Positions 22,538-33,072 of a stretch of DNA of 64,000 nucleotides are shown in pieces. A program made the translations under genes and the position numbers. Origin of the DNA: Euborellia annulipes (Eukaryota; Arthropoda; Insecta; Dermaptera; Anisolabididae); NCBI GenBank assembly GCA_023213315.1, contig JAKCPI010031726.1:98949-162948 (forward strand), in the 5' to 3' direction. The notes beneath the pieces were generated by a model, which was not told the origin of the DNA, ran no database searches, and was given only the letters and a program-made list of their open reading frames with translations. Numbering within the stretch: the stretch's first letter is position 1; each line of letters starts with the position of its first letter.

Positions 22538-23631
22538 TATTGTATTTATAATAATGAGTATCGTTAAGTCTATATGGCCTAAAATGACTCGTTTTTGAAA
22601 ATCTCAAAAAACGTTTCTTTTTGTGAGATCATTGGAGATATCTAAGAAAATCTTGAAAAGTCTCAAAAAGTTGAAAGACGTTTTCCGCTCTCTAACGTAC
22701 TTATAACTAAAGAAATGTTCGAATAGAATAGAATTCATATAAACCCCATAATTAGTATTAGTAGCCTATAAATAACCAATATTCTGCTTCCAAAATCTCT
22801 ACTTCTTGATCTCTTCTTCATTCATTTGCGGAAAAATCTTCTTTAAAATGAAATCTCTCCACAAAAAAAAAAACACAATAACTATATTTCATGGGATTTG
22901 TTCGTCTTTCTGAATCACCCTATTATCAAAAATACCCTTAATATTCATTAAATATCTTGAGATTTTTTTAAGTTACTTTGTTCTTTCAACTCTTTTATAC
23001 TCTCCTAAGCTCCCACCCCCCTTTTTCTGAAATTCTCGATGGATTTATTTTATAAAACTTTTTTAAAAACAACCAACCTCTATGTTCTTTCACATATTTT
23101 TTTTTTTCTTTATAACAATATTCATTTAAAAAGTTTAGTATCCAATAATAAATGTAAACGAGGACATCAAGGGGACGACTTGGTTGTTGTTGTTATTCTT
23201 TCTTCTTTATAAGTTAAACAAATATGCCGTTATTTTTTTTTTTTACTTAGAAATTTATTTTTATTTTTGTTTTACTTTCATAAATATGACAACAGGAAAA
23301 TCCGGCCGGGAATATTTAGAAATTATGTGACATGGTATGTGGAGCGGAAAAAAAAGCAGACATTTTTTTAATCGTAGCTGACGTTTCGAGCCAATATGGT
23401 CTGCTTTAAAAATGGCGTTTCCTCTAAAATTGATGTAAATGTGGTGTCCCGCCGAGTGCGGACTTTTTTTTAAATAAAGTAGATGTTTTAAAAAACGGAA
23501 GACTGTAAATAAACCAAATGTCATTTAAGAAATAGGAAATTTGCGAGATGAGTTTGTGTTTAAATCATGCCCCTAGAATTGAACCACGACTTCCCATGAT
23601 GGATTGACTAGACTACCTTTATTCTAGGTCA
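22538..23631. other. AT-rich gap, no gene seen
   Basis: Homopolymer-rich. A weak GACGTTTCGAGCC at about 23381-23395 recalls the hammerhead-like repeats, but no CTGANGA partner was found. Confidence 0.45.
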
Positions 23632-23639
23632 GCGTTTCC

Positions 23640-23860
23640 CAACCTTTTGAAGTCCACGTCACCCCAAAGGTGCGTTGGGAATAATATAACACACTAGCGG
23701 CACCCTTCCTTTTTTTCCCTATCAAAACGAAATTTTTTCCGCCCTGAAGCAAATTTTATTTTTTATTTTATTTTATTTTTTTATCTAAATTACTCGCGGC
23801 ACCCCTTAGGCATCCTCGCGGCACCCTTGGGTGCCGGGGCACTCCGGTTGGGAACCACTG
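23640..23860. mobile_element. hAT-type MITE with 8-bp target duplication
   Basis: Ends are CAGCGTTTCCCAACC and GGTTGGGAACCACTG. The exact duplication TTCTAGGT lies at 23632-23639 and 23861-23868. Internal GCGGCACCCTT words are repeated near the right end. Non-coding, 221 bp. Confidence 0.9.
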
Positions 23861-23868
23861 TTCTAGGT

Positions 23869-24179
23869 CGTCATTAAAAATATGATGAAAGTCGGTCGCT
23901 TGAAATATTTAAAATATTAAGCTAAACCCTAACTGGTTTATTAGAATTTACTGTATTAAAATTTTTTTTTTATCCCAAATGTTTGCTTGCTTCAAAACAT
24001 CCAGATGATTTATAAATTTATCGTATCAAAAAAAAAAAAAAGAAAAAAAATGAAAGAGATATTCGTTCGTTTATAGAATATCTTTATTGAGTGTTGCAGA
24101 AGAGTTGTTGGAAAACTATCTTAATAATGACCTGAGAGGGGATAAAAGAAAAAAAAAAAAAGAAAAAATGCAACTCTGA
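23869..24179. other. AT-rich gap with poly-A runs
   Basis: A-rich tracts at about 24030-24050 and 24149-24166. No gene seen. Confidence 0.5.
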
Positions 24180-24440
24180 ACGGGTCACGAACTCAAGATT
24201 TGGTTCAAGTCAAAGGGAGAGCCGACGCGCGCACCGATAGCGCCCTTTTAGACATTTACAAATTGATCTAAAGCATTATCAAAGCAAACAGATGGCGGGT
24301 TTCACCCCTCCCCATACACCCGCTCCCGAAAGAAAAAAAAAGGGAGCAAAGGGTCACAAACAACTCGCAGAATCAGCTCTTTAGTGCTTTTTTTTTTAGT
24401 TCTAGAATAGAACGAACGACATGGCCAACGTCGTCGATAA
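24180..24440. other. GC-richer island
   Basis: GC-richer, non-repetitive block (GAGAGCCGACGCGCGCACCG, AGATGGCGGGTTTCACCCCT). No open frame worth calling. Candidate conserved non-coding sequence within the presumed intron. Confidence 0.35.
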
Positions 24441-24580
24441 TGACTAATCAATTTTATTTAAAGCTGAACCTAAAAATTTTTGGCTTCGTTTGGTTTTGTA
24501 CGCAATTTGAAATTGACATTAAATTATTGATAAAAATCAGAAACATCTCCAAAAAAAAATTATAACTAAAGTGAATCATA

Positions 24581-25050
24581 CGAGGGCAGATCAATAGGTG
24601 ACTTTTTGAATTTCCCGCCTCTTAACTGAAATGGCAACACTGCCCCTGTCAGCAGGAAACTATCAGCTGACTCATATCGAAATTTGAACCAGCTAAAAAC
24701 ATTCATTAATAGCAGACTACCTCGTGATTTGAGAAGAAAAAATGAATTTCGTGTGCTTCATGGCAAAAATCCATGAATTGGGATACGAATTGCTCCCTCA
24801 TCCGTCTTATTCTCCGGATTTAGCCCTGAGTGACGATTTCTTGTTTCTAAACCTGAAAAAATGGCTCGGCGGAAAGAGATTTGACTCCAACGATGATTTT
24901 GATGTCCTCGGCAAATCTTATTTTTTGGAAGGGATAAAAAATTTGGAGAAAGGTTGGACAAAGTGTATAGAGCTCAAAGGAGACTACGTTGAAAAATAAA
25001 ATAATTTTTTATCCAAAAACCTGTGTTTCATTAAAAAAGTCACGGACTTA
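24581..25050 (+). mobile_element. Second mariner fragment, C-terminal part only
   Basis: Left end CGAGGGCAGATCAATAGGTG is preceded by TA. The 3' part of a transposase follows (MAKIHELGYELLPHPSYSPD, KKWLGGKRF, KGWTKCIELKGDYVEK). The right inverted repeat is recognisable only as AAAAAAGTCACGGACTTA and then degenerates. This belongs to a different mariner lineage from the one at 21636. Confidence 0.75.
24742..24999 (+). pseudogene. Mariner transposase C-terminal remnant
   Basis: An 85-codon open frame carries the third catalytic region of mariner transposase: YSPDLALSDDFLF, where the family has an Asp two residues after the Pro/Ser position. The N-terminal DNA-binding domains and the first two catalytic aspartates are absent, and a short in-frame deletion follows SNDDF. 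It ends at the natural-looking terminus GDYVEK. It has no function as transposase on its own. Confidence 0.75.
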
Positions 25051-25900
25051 CAATTATTCTAGTAATTTTAATGAATCTAATAGCATAACGAGAAATAAAA
25101 AAAAGATTTACATTTATTGGAGAAGTGATCCTTTCAATGCTGGACGATGCTTGGTCATTTTAGGCCTAAGCTTTTGAAAGACAAAAAAGATTTAAAAATA
25201 ATTGAATTTTTTTCTTTCTATTTATTTTCAATTATTACCATTTGCTTTATTTATCGAGATTCTTTTAAAATAAATACTGATCTGAAATTTTATTCTTTAT
25301 CCTTTTCTCTTCCTCTCTTTTTTAATATAAAAGATTCGTTTATTAAAAAAAAATCCAGATGTATACGTTTAATCAATGGATAAAAATAAAAAAAAAGAAT
25401 ATTAAATGATCATTTTTGGTTTAGTGGAAAAATTCAATTTTCCATTTCATTAAATACAAAAAGAATGAAATATTTTTTTTCATGTGATTAAAGATTTAAT
25501 GATTAAAAGGGAATATAGGCTAAATATATTTTGTTGATTAAAAAAAAAATTCCTTAATAAGGATATTTATTACATTCACATAACGAGGGATTAAAATAAA
25601 TTAGATGCTTAGCCCGGATATTTTCTCAAAAAACTATCAGCAGGATAAAAAATCACAAGGAAAATTTATTATATAAAATTTACTATGTTCTAAAACCCAA
25701 AAGAAATTAAAATTCTATTTAGATTTAAGAATCTTTGAATTAAAATTATCTAAGGTCCGGTCGCTTCAAATTAATTAACCAATTATCCCTCGGATAAGCT
25801 AGTTGACTATGACTTTCGAGTCTTTCCACATCTAGTTAAGCTAATCATATGATTAAATAAACGATGTTGAGAAAAGTACTTGTAAAGCTGGATAAAATTT
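25051..25900. other. AT-rich gap, no gene seen
   Basis: Homopolymer-rich. The open frame at 25147-25383 is compositionally biased (F, K, L) and has no motif. Confidence 0.5.
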
Positions 25901-25901
25901 A

Positions 25902-26130
25902 TTGATGAGTAGCAGGATGATGAAAGAAAAACAGCTAGTATTTATTTCATTTATTTAAGGCCCGTTAGTCTAACGTTTCGGTATCGGTCGAGACCATCTT
26001 CAGAGCTTATAAGCTGTCAATATGAGATAAAGAAGATGATCTCGACCGAGACCGAAACGTTAGCCTAATGAGCCTAAAAGAAATGAAATAAATACTAGCT
26101 GCTTTACTTTCTTCATCCTGCTGCTCATCA
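25902..26130. repeat. Fold-back with inverted pair of hammerhead-like motifs
   Basis: The outer arms are TTGATGAGTAGCAGGATGA and TCATCCTGCTGCTCATCA, followed inward by AGCTAGTATTTATTTCATTT. The left motif (25973-26003, minus) reads CTGAAGATGGT...ACCGAAACGTTAG. The right motif (26031-26059, plus) reads AGAAGATGATCTCGACCGAG followed by ACCGAAACG. The loop between is under 30 bp, so the whole element is one hairpin. Confidence 0.7.
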
Positions 26131-26278
26131 TTTAATAATAGCTCAGGTTGTAGTTAGTAAGCTAGGGGGCTAATACCCCCACCCCTGGTTTGTCCTGAAA
26201 ATTTTCTATCTATTAAAAACAAATATATTTTTTTCCCATTGTGAAATTTTTTTTTTTAAATGAGCTTATATAAAGAAA

Positions 26279-26310
26279 ATAATAATAATAATAATAATAA
26301 TAAATAATTA
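26279..26310 (+). repeat. (AAT)n microsatellite
   Basis: About nine AAT units in a row. Confidence 0.9.
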
Positions 26311-26379
26311 ATAATCTATGTATATATTAATTGAAACCCCCTCCCCCTAACAAGATGTTTGGTTACGCCCATGGGTCCA

Positions 26380-26495
26380 GGCATTCTTATTTAAGCCATT
26401 TGGTATCCAAATAAAATCATCGGAGCGGATCCGAACCCGCGACCCTTGGTTTAGAAGGCCAACACGCTAGTTACTACATTAAGCCCGAGGGCTAT
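26380..26495 (-). repeat. tRNA-derived SINE (family 1), 5' part
   Basis: On the minus strand, a degenerate tRNA-like head with B box GGGTTCGGATCC is followed by CGATGATTTTATTTGGATAC and AAATAAGAATGCCTGGACCC. Its 3' part (the GTCTTTTCGGC region seen in other copies) is missing. Confidence 0.65.
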
Positions 26496-27034
26496 TTTAA
26501 TATTAATTTTAATTCTTTTTTTTAATAATTTTTAAAAATTACGCTTTTATTAAGTTGCTAACTTCACAAAAATTTGCTTATACCCCAGATAGCTAAAAAC
26601 TCATTTTTTTAAAAACTCGATGTTCTTGTCTCAAAACAATTTTATAGCTGAGATGATATATTAATAAGAGGGTAGAGATGAGAGATGCAGCCACGGTTAT
26701 TTCGTTATACGTTTATAATTCACACAGCTGACGTTTCGGTTCCGTGTTTGAACCATCCTCAGAGCTGGGGAAAAGTCACAATGAAAGTGTCATAGTGGAT
26801 TTTATACATTGTTGAACAACTCTTATATAATAAATACTAGACGCAAAGCCCCGCCTTCGGCGGGGCTTTCCGCCTAGCCAGGGGGCTGCGCCCCCTGGAC
26901 CCCCTTGCTCGCCTTCCCTTTTCATTTTTATATATAGAGATTATTTTAACGGTTAATTATTTATGAAGATTAGATTTTTTGTGAATCATATCCTTTCTGG
27001 GACTCTCCCGATACACAAACAAAAAATTTACACC

Positions 27035-27120
27035 GATATTTTAGAATTCAAAATGTAAATAAATAAAAAATTGTAAACATGGGAAAACATTTATATTTTG
27101 TTATCATGGCAACTATTTCT
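27035..27120 (-). repeat. Family H inner-arm scrap inside Helitron
   Basis: ACACCGATATTTTAGAATTC, GTAAACATGGGAAAACATTT and TTGTTATCATGGCAACTATT match the reverse complement of an H arm. It was captured by, or inserted into, the Helitron. Confidence 0.6.
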
Positions 27121-27249
27121 AGGTAGGGCTTACCTACTAACCCTACATACCGGCGGCGTCTCGGGATATGACTAAGAGTTGTCCAGATAAATGTATTTTA
27201 ATTAATTATGAGGAAGAGTTTTTATTTTTTATTTTAAATATTTGATTAA

Positions 27250-28606
27250 TATATTTTTCAATTATTTACACCCTAAGAAAGCGTCATTTTAAATTTTATT
27301 AAAATCGAATGAAAAATAAATTTTAGGGGGGGGCAGGGGGGTGATTGAACTTTCTGAGGTCTAAAATACCATTTTTCAATTATTTACACCCTAAGAAAGC
27401 CACATTTTAAATTTTATTAAAATCGAATGAAAATTAAATTTTAGGGGGGGCAGGGGGGGTGATTGGACTTTCTGAGGTCTAAAATACCATTTTTCAATTA
27501 TTTACACCCTAAGAAAGCCACATTTTAAATTTTATTAAAATCGAATGAAAATTAAATTTTAGGGGGGGGCAGGGGGGGTGATTGGACTTTCTGAGGTCTA
27601 AAATACCATTTTTCAATTATTTACACCCTAAGAAAGCCACATTTTAAATTTTATTAAAATCGAATGAAAAATAAATTTTAGGGGGGCAGGGGGGGTGATT
27701 GGACTTTCTGAGGTCTAAAATACCATTTTTCAATTATTTACACCCTAAGAAAGCCACATTTTAAATTTTATTAAAATCGAATGAAAATTAAATTTTAGGG
27801 GGGCAGGGGGGTGATTGGACTTTCTGAGGTCTAAAATACCATTTTTCAATTATTTACACCCTAAGAAAGCCACATTTTAAATTTTATTAAAATCGAATGA
27901 AAATTAAATTTTAGGGGGGGCAGGGGGGTGATTGGACTTTCTGAGGTCTAAAATACCATTTTTCAATTATTTACACCCTAAGAAAGCCACATTTTAAATT
28001 TTATTAAAATCGAATGAAAATTAAATTTTAGGGGGGGCAGGGGGGTGATTGGACTTTCTGAGGTCTAAAATACCATTTTTCAATTATTTACACCCTAAGA
28101 AAGCCACATTTTAAATTTTATTAAAATCGAATGAAAATTAAATTTTAGGGGGGGGCAGGGGGGTGATTGGACTTTCTGAGGTCTAAAATACCATTTTTCA
28201 ATTATTTACACCCTAAGAAAGCCACATTTTAAATTTTATTAAAATCGAATGAAAATTAAATTTTAGGGGGGGCAGGGGGGTGATTGGACTTTCTGAGGTC
28301 TAAAATACCATTTTTCAATTATTTACACCCTAAGAAAGCCACATTTTAAATTTTATTAAAATCGAATGAAAATTAAATTTTAGGGGGGGGCAGGGGGGTG
28401 ATTGGACTTTCTGAGGTCTAAAATACCATTTTTCAATTATTTACACCCTAAGAAAGCCACATTTTAAATTTTATTAAAATCGAATGAAAATTAAATTTTA
28501 GGGGGGGCAGGGGGGGTGATTGGACTTTCTGAGGTCTAAAATACCATTTTTCAATTATTTACACCCTAAGAAAGCCACATTTTAAATTTTATTAAAATCG
28601 AATGAA
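27250..28606 (+). repeat. Minisatellite of about 117 bp, nearly 12 copies
   Basis: The word CAATTATTTACACCCTAAG recurs at about 27258, 27377, 27495, 27614, 27731, 27847, 27964, 28081, 28199, 28317, 28434 and 28552. Each unit carries a G-run pair such as GGGGGGGCAGGGGGG that varies by one or two G between copies. The first unit differs most (GCGTCATTT). Units are otherwise nearly identical, so amplification is recent. Confidence 0.95.
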
Positions 28607-28915
28607 AAATAAAAAAAATAATAATTATAGGGGGGGGGGGGCGCAGAGCGGAAAAATCTTTTCAAATGTCGAATTGTTAGGGGGAGGAAGAGTTTTTATT
28701 TTTCATTTTAAAGATTTGATAAATATATTTTCCGTAAAGCGAGTTAGATCCTGTTTTCCAATGCTTTGCTATGGGGTAATTGATAACCCCCAAAAAGGGG
28801 GGTTCCCTACCCCTAATTCGATATAATGATAGCCTAAAACCACCCCCGGAAAATTCCCTACCCATTAAAAAAAACTCCATGAAAATCGGTCCAGTAGTTT
28901 CGGAGTCTATGCGTT

Positions 28916-28917
<2 letters not shown>

Positions 28918-28980
<63 letters not shown>

Positions 28981-28981
28981 G
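28918..28981 (+). repeat. (CAGA)n microsatellite
   Basis: About 15 CAGA units, next to the 5' end of the Helitron. Confidence 0.95.
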
Positions 28982-29087
28982 ATTGTCTTTTATATAATAG
29001 TATAGATATTTACTCAGTATGAGATGACCAGGTACATAAATTAACCGTGACTGCATCTCTCATTTCTACCATCTTTTTTTTTTTTTA

Positions 29088-29345
29088 CTAAAACATTCAC
29101 ACTTTTTTTCTCACTCACACTCACACACACATTCACACTGTCTTTTCGGCAGCTCAGGCCATATAAGACATTTACGATAACCGTTATTTATGAATTTATA
29201 TATATTAGGGTCCAGGCATTTTTATTTAAGCCATCTGGTATCCAGATGGCTTAAATAAAATCATCGGACTGCTCAGGTCCGAACCCACGACGTTTGGTAT
29301 ATGAGGTTAGCACGCTAACCTCTACACCACGCCCCGCGGGCTTTC
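29088..29345 (-). repeat. tRNA-derived SINE (family 1), most complete copy
   Basis: On the minus strand the head reads GGCGTGGTGTAGAGGTTAGC (A box) and GTGGGTTCGGACC (B box). A stem CCATCTGGATACCAGATGG lies within the body, then TGCCTGGACCC, the GCTGCCGAAAAGAC region and a GT-rich tail ending in A. This defines the family; other copies are at 26380, 30525, 30860 and 44290. Confidence 0.75.
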
Positions 29346-30524
29346 TACCATCTTATTAACATGTTCTTGTTTATTATATCGGCTAAGAAAAATCTCAAGC
29401 TATAAAATATAATATTTAAATTATCTTGGTTTTTTTTTTTACCTCAAAACAACATAATAATAAAAAAAGTTGACTCTCCTTTGTTTAAAATTAACTTGTC
29501 AACTTACTTTTCTTAGACGTCATTAAATCACTCCCACTTTTGCCATCGAAATACTTTGTTCCATACTGATCATTAACCTAGTAATCTCTTTTCTTTGATT
29601 ATTAATCTTTATTCTTCCACCCTTTCAAAAATTATGATTGATGGTCGTCTAAGAATTTTTAGAATTACTCTAAGAATAATTATAATACCATTTACTTCAG
29701 CACATTTAATCATTAACCTAACCCTTTATTTACTGTGTTTTTAGTAATTGAAAACATTCCCTAATGACTGAATTTGAATAAAATTTTGATAACCTTAATT
29801 ACGTCAACTTTTATAATAAATTCTTTCATATTTAAATTAAAAAATCAAAAAGAAATATTTTGAATACAAAGTTGTAAGAAAAAAAACTGGTGTGACTACT
29901 CGCAAACCGGACAATTTTCTCTTATATTCTATAATTGAGGATTCTGATTAGCTAGTTGAAAATGACCTTCTACTCTGGTTTAATAATTCAATGTAGAAGA
30001 GAGAGTTAGTAACTTAGTCTTTTTATATCTGTAATTTAATTTTAATGAAAAAAATAGTGATTGGAGAAAGAGAGTCTTACTTAGATAGGACTTTTAATTG
30101 TTATTGAATTCTTAACAATTTAATTTTATTAAAACGATGAAGGAGTATTAAATTTTATCTCTTTTTTAATGTAATTAAATATTAAACTGATATAATTCGT
30201 TTCGTTAATCCTCTAAAAAAAGAGTAGAGTGAGATGTGGGGGGCAGTTAACTTTCAAAGTGTCTAATTTAATTAATTTCATTTCATAAATCCTTTCGTGT
30301 ACTACTCAGGAAATGAATATTGATTATTTAAGTGGCTAGACTGCGCCCTGGTCCCCTGAAGCGATTGTAGCTATCCATTTAAATAATCTTTATTTTTTTC
30401 TGATTTATAAAAAAATTTGGTTTAATTAAATTATAACCCTAAGAGAAAATAATTCCGTGAAAATTTTCAATCCTTTTTAGTTTATAAATCAGCCTCTATC
30501 GGAAACTCGAAAAAATTGTATTAG
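29346..30524. other. AT-rich gap with one H scrap
   Basis: A small H inner-end scrap at 29880-29930 (AAAACTGGTGTGACTACTCG). Otherwise AT-rich sequence with no gene seen. Confidence 0.45.
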
Positions 30525-30765
30525 TTTTTTTTTTTAACACTCACACACACATACACAGAGTCTTTTCGGCAACTTAGACCATATAAGACTTTTACTATAC
30601 TCAGTATTTTAGTAATTATCCATTGGGGGTCCAGAATTCTTATTTAAGACATTTGGTATTCAAATGGCTTAAATAAAATCATCGGACGCCTGGGATCCGA
30701 ACCCGCGACCCTTGGTATACAAGGCAGGTGCGCTATCAACTCAACAAATTCGAGAGCATTATTAG
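30525..30765 (-). repeat. tRNA-derived SINE (family 1)
   Basis: Same layout as the 29088 copy: GT-rich tail, TTGCCGAAAAGACT, CTGGACCCCC, and head with GCGGGTTCGGATCC. The head is more decayed. Confidence 0.7.
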
Positions 30766-30859
30766 ATTTTTTTATATTCTTTGCAATAATGAAAATTTAA
30801 ATAAATAAAATTATTGATTGATTTGAATTCATTCTCTTCTTTGGAATAAAATACTAAAG

Positions 30860-30950
30860 AGCCCACGGGGCTTGGAGTAGTTGGTAGCGTGCCTACCTTC
30901 TATACCAAACGTCGCTGGTTCGGACCCCAGGCAGTCCGATGATTTTATTT
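30860..30950 (+). repeat. tRNA-derived SINE (family 1), head only, plus strand
   Basis: GGAGTAGTTGGTAGCGTGCC (A box) and GCTGGTTCGGACC (B box) are followed by CAGTCCGATGATTTTATTTT, where it stops. Too diverged for a working tRNA. Confidence 0.65.
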
Positions 30951-31339
30951 TAATTTTTAATTAATTAACAAAAAATAAATCATTTGAATCAAAGAAAATT
31001 CAAATCGAGATAAGTGTGATGTTAGCCGTTTAACTTTGTTTGTTGGTTAAAGAGAGTGAGTCTTGGTGACATTGATATTCTTTGCAATATCTGTCAATCG
31101 AGATGATCAACGTGTGAAGCTCTAAAACTCTTGTGGTTCGTTTTTATAAATATATATATATTTGTTTGAGTGAATTATTTATATAGTGTGATTATTCATG
31201 TTTTATTTTGGTGAGGGTAAAGTTATAAATGAAGAGGAGAGGAGAATGAAAATAACCAAAAAGGAAAAAGGTGATTTACAATTCATTTATACTAGGAAAT
31301 TATTAGATTGCGGATGATTTCTTTGGAATTTCTCTTTTT

Positions 31340-31950
31340 TAAGGTTATGGAGAAAGAAAAACCAGCGACTGCTTTCCACGTTAAAATAATTTATTCGCAG
31401 ATATTTTCGGTAGCAACGCAAACCATCCTCAGTGCTTCAAATTATATGATTGTGGAGCGTTTAACAAACTCATAAAATGCTTGAGAAGCCATTCCATACA
31501 TGGAGGGACAAGACACATGAGCAAGTCACTGAGAAAAACAGCATCTACAGTATATGCATAAGATACAATCGAATTTTTTGTATGCTTTACGATAATTTCT
31601 CACAGTGACCCACCAGGCGCGTGTACTTTCTAATACTATTAGATTGTACATTAGAAAGTACACGCGCCTGGTGGGTCACTGTGAGAAATTATCGTAAAGC
31701 ATACAAAAAATTCGATTGTGTCTTATGTATATACTGTAGATGCTGTTTTTCTCTCAGTGACTTGCTTCATGTGGTCTTGTCCCTCCATGTATGGAATGGC
31801 TTCTCAAGCATTTTATGAGTTTGTTAAACGCTCCACAATCATATAATTTGAAGCACTGAGGATGGTTTGCGTTAAGCTTACCGAAATATCTGCGAATAAA
31901 TTATTTTAACGTGGAAAGCAGTCGCTGGTTTTTCTTTCTCCATAACCTTA
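31340..31950. repeat. Long near-perfect palindrome with hammerhead-like motifs
   Basis: Arms 31340-31633 and 31651-31950 are almost identical inverted copies around a 17-base loop. Ends are TAAGGTTATGG / CCATAACCTTA. Differences are few (for example CAACG versus TTAAGC around 31413/31875). The right arm reads CTGAGGATGGTTTGCG...ACCGAAATATC at 31856-31888, a variant of the CTGANGA-stem-GAAA motif; the left arm carries the inverse at 31401-31432. The short frame at 31621-31818 lies within this repeat and is not a gene. Confidence 0.9.
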
Positions 31951-32085
31951 ATACTGTTGACCCAGCATACTTAGTTTCGTTTATTTCTCTTTTTTTATTT
32001 CATTAAAAATAAGAATTACTTTTCAATTAAATTGAATAAAAATAAATTGTGATTTTATTTAATGTTTATTTTCTGTTTGTTCCAG

Positions 32086-32145
32086 GTGATCATGACATCT
32101 GTGAATTAAAAAGAAAAGTGTTCCTTCCTTTAATCAGAGATATTG
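32086..32145 (+). CDS. Candidate coding exon 2
   Basis: A strong acceptor (TTATTTTCTGTTTGTTCCAG) and donor (GTGAGT) delimit 60 bp. With two leading bases and one trailing base it reads DHDICELKRKVFLPLIRDI; the other two frames contain stops (TGA at the second base, TAA in the first frame). The leading GT completes a Ser codon with the last base of the exon at 3883, and the trailing G completes a Gly codon with the GG of the exon at 61365. It is a mixed charged and hydrophobic segment of unknown family. It lies 136 bp after the long palindrome and about 275 bp before an H element, in DNA that is otherwise intronic in character. Confidence 0.6.
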
Positions 32146-32419
32146 GTGAGTTTTATCTTGAATACACGACTATTTTACTTATATTTTCACTATGTTTTTA
32201 ATGTCGGAGGAAGAAAAAATCTTTCTTTTTCTTTCTTTGCCTTTAGTCCCGAGATGTGAGGTCGGAAATCCAATTCTCCCTCTTAAACACTTGTCTCTGA
32301 CACACCAAGCTCGGCCAGGAAGAGGAAAGAGAATAAAATATATAGTCTATATATATATAAATTTTTAAATAAATGAGGATGTGGCATCCTTGGTTGGGAA
32401 AATAAACTGATTTTTATTT

Positions 32420-33072
32420 TACTTTCTCTTACCTATGTATATATATAATATAGAGAGATAAAGTATTGGATTTATTGGATTCATGTCAAAAATTCGATGT
32501 CGAGATTTTGATGGATATATACGTCCCTTGAATCCAAAAAAGTGGTTTTCGCAACATGGTCTGTCTGTTTGTGTGTGTGTATGTGAACAAAATATCTCAA
32601 GAACGAAAAGAGCTATGAGGTTTAAATTTTATATTTAAGTTATGTACCCTCCCCTGGGACGCGACCCGAAGCTTTTGAACAAAATCGACCAAAGAGTACT
32701 AGTACTTTACTGATGTATTTTTTCAGTTTTTTTCTAATTTCTCAAAATTCGCACTAAGGATTTTGATTAAAATTAAAAATCAATTATTTTTCAGATGCTC
32801 TTTCAAATGTATATTCTCATTTCGCCCTTGAAAACTTTTGAAGTTCACTTTACTCATGTACTTCATAGCAAAGATAGGAGAAATGGTTGTCAAGGTAACA
32901 AAATATTAATATTTTCCCAAGTTTATAAATTTTACATTAGAATTCTAATATATCGGGCGAAACTAAATATATCTCGACACAAAAAAATCTAGTGTGAAAA
33001 GCACAGAACACAACTTTCGATTACCAAAGATAAGAGAAAGTTGTGTTCTGTGCTTGTCACACCAGAATTTTA
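32420..33072 (+). mobile_element. Family H, single arm with full inner hairpin
   Basis: It runs from TACTTTCTCTTACCTATGTA to the inner hairpin AATCTAGTGTGAAAAGCACA ... GTGCTTGTCACACCAGA, including the CGATTACCAAAGATAAGAG turn. A short TTGGATTTATTGGATTC duplication lies near the outer end. Confidence 0.85.

Larger units (their letters stand above)
26837..29006 (-). mobile_element. Helitron with internal minisatellite
   Basis: On the minus strand it begins TCTATACTATTATATAAAAG at 29006, followed by a (CTGT)n tract and the words AGACTCCGAAACTACTGG and GATTTTCATGGAG, common in Helitron 5' ends. It ends at 26837 with hairpin AAAGCCCCGCCGAAGGCGGG and then CTAG. The host flanks are A and T, as expected. 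The interior holds a minisatellite of about 117 bp and an H-family scrap. A second TCTCTATATATA start at 26940 leaves open a small Helitron (26837-26940) plus a separate 5' fragment. Confidence 0.65.
26660..29076. repeat. Hammerhead-like fold-back interrupted by a Helitron
   Basis: The left arm has GGTAGAGATGAGAGATGCAG then CCACGGTTA. The right arm (29030-29076) is its complement: TTAACCGTGACTGCATCTCTC. The left arm carries a motif at 26731-26762 which reads on the minus strand CTGAGGATGGTTC...GAACCGAAACGTC, a good CTGANGA-stem-GAAAC core. Positions 26837-29006 are a later Helitron insertion. Confidence 0.65.

Noticed and set aside
27250..28606. The array looked at first like a CRISPR-type repeat-spacer pattern.
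   Set aside because: The units are contiguous tandem copies of about 117 bp with no unique spacers, in a eukaryotic genome.
31621..31818. A 65-codon frame.
   Set aside because: It is a chance frame in the arm of the 611-bp palindrome.
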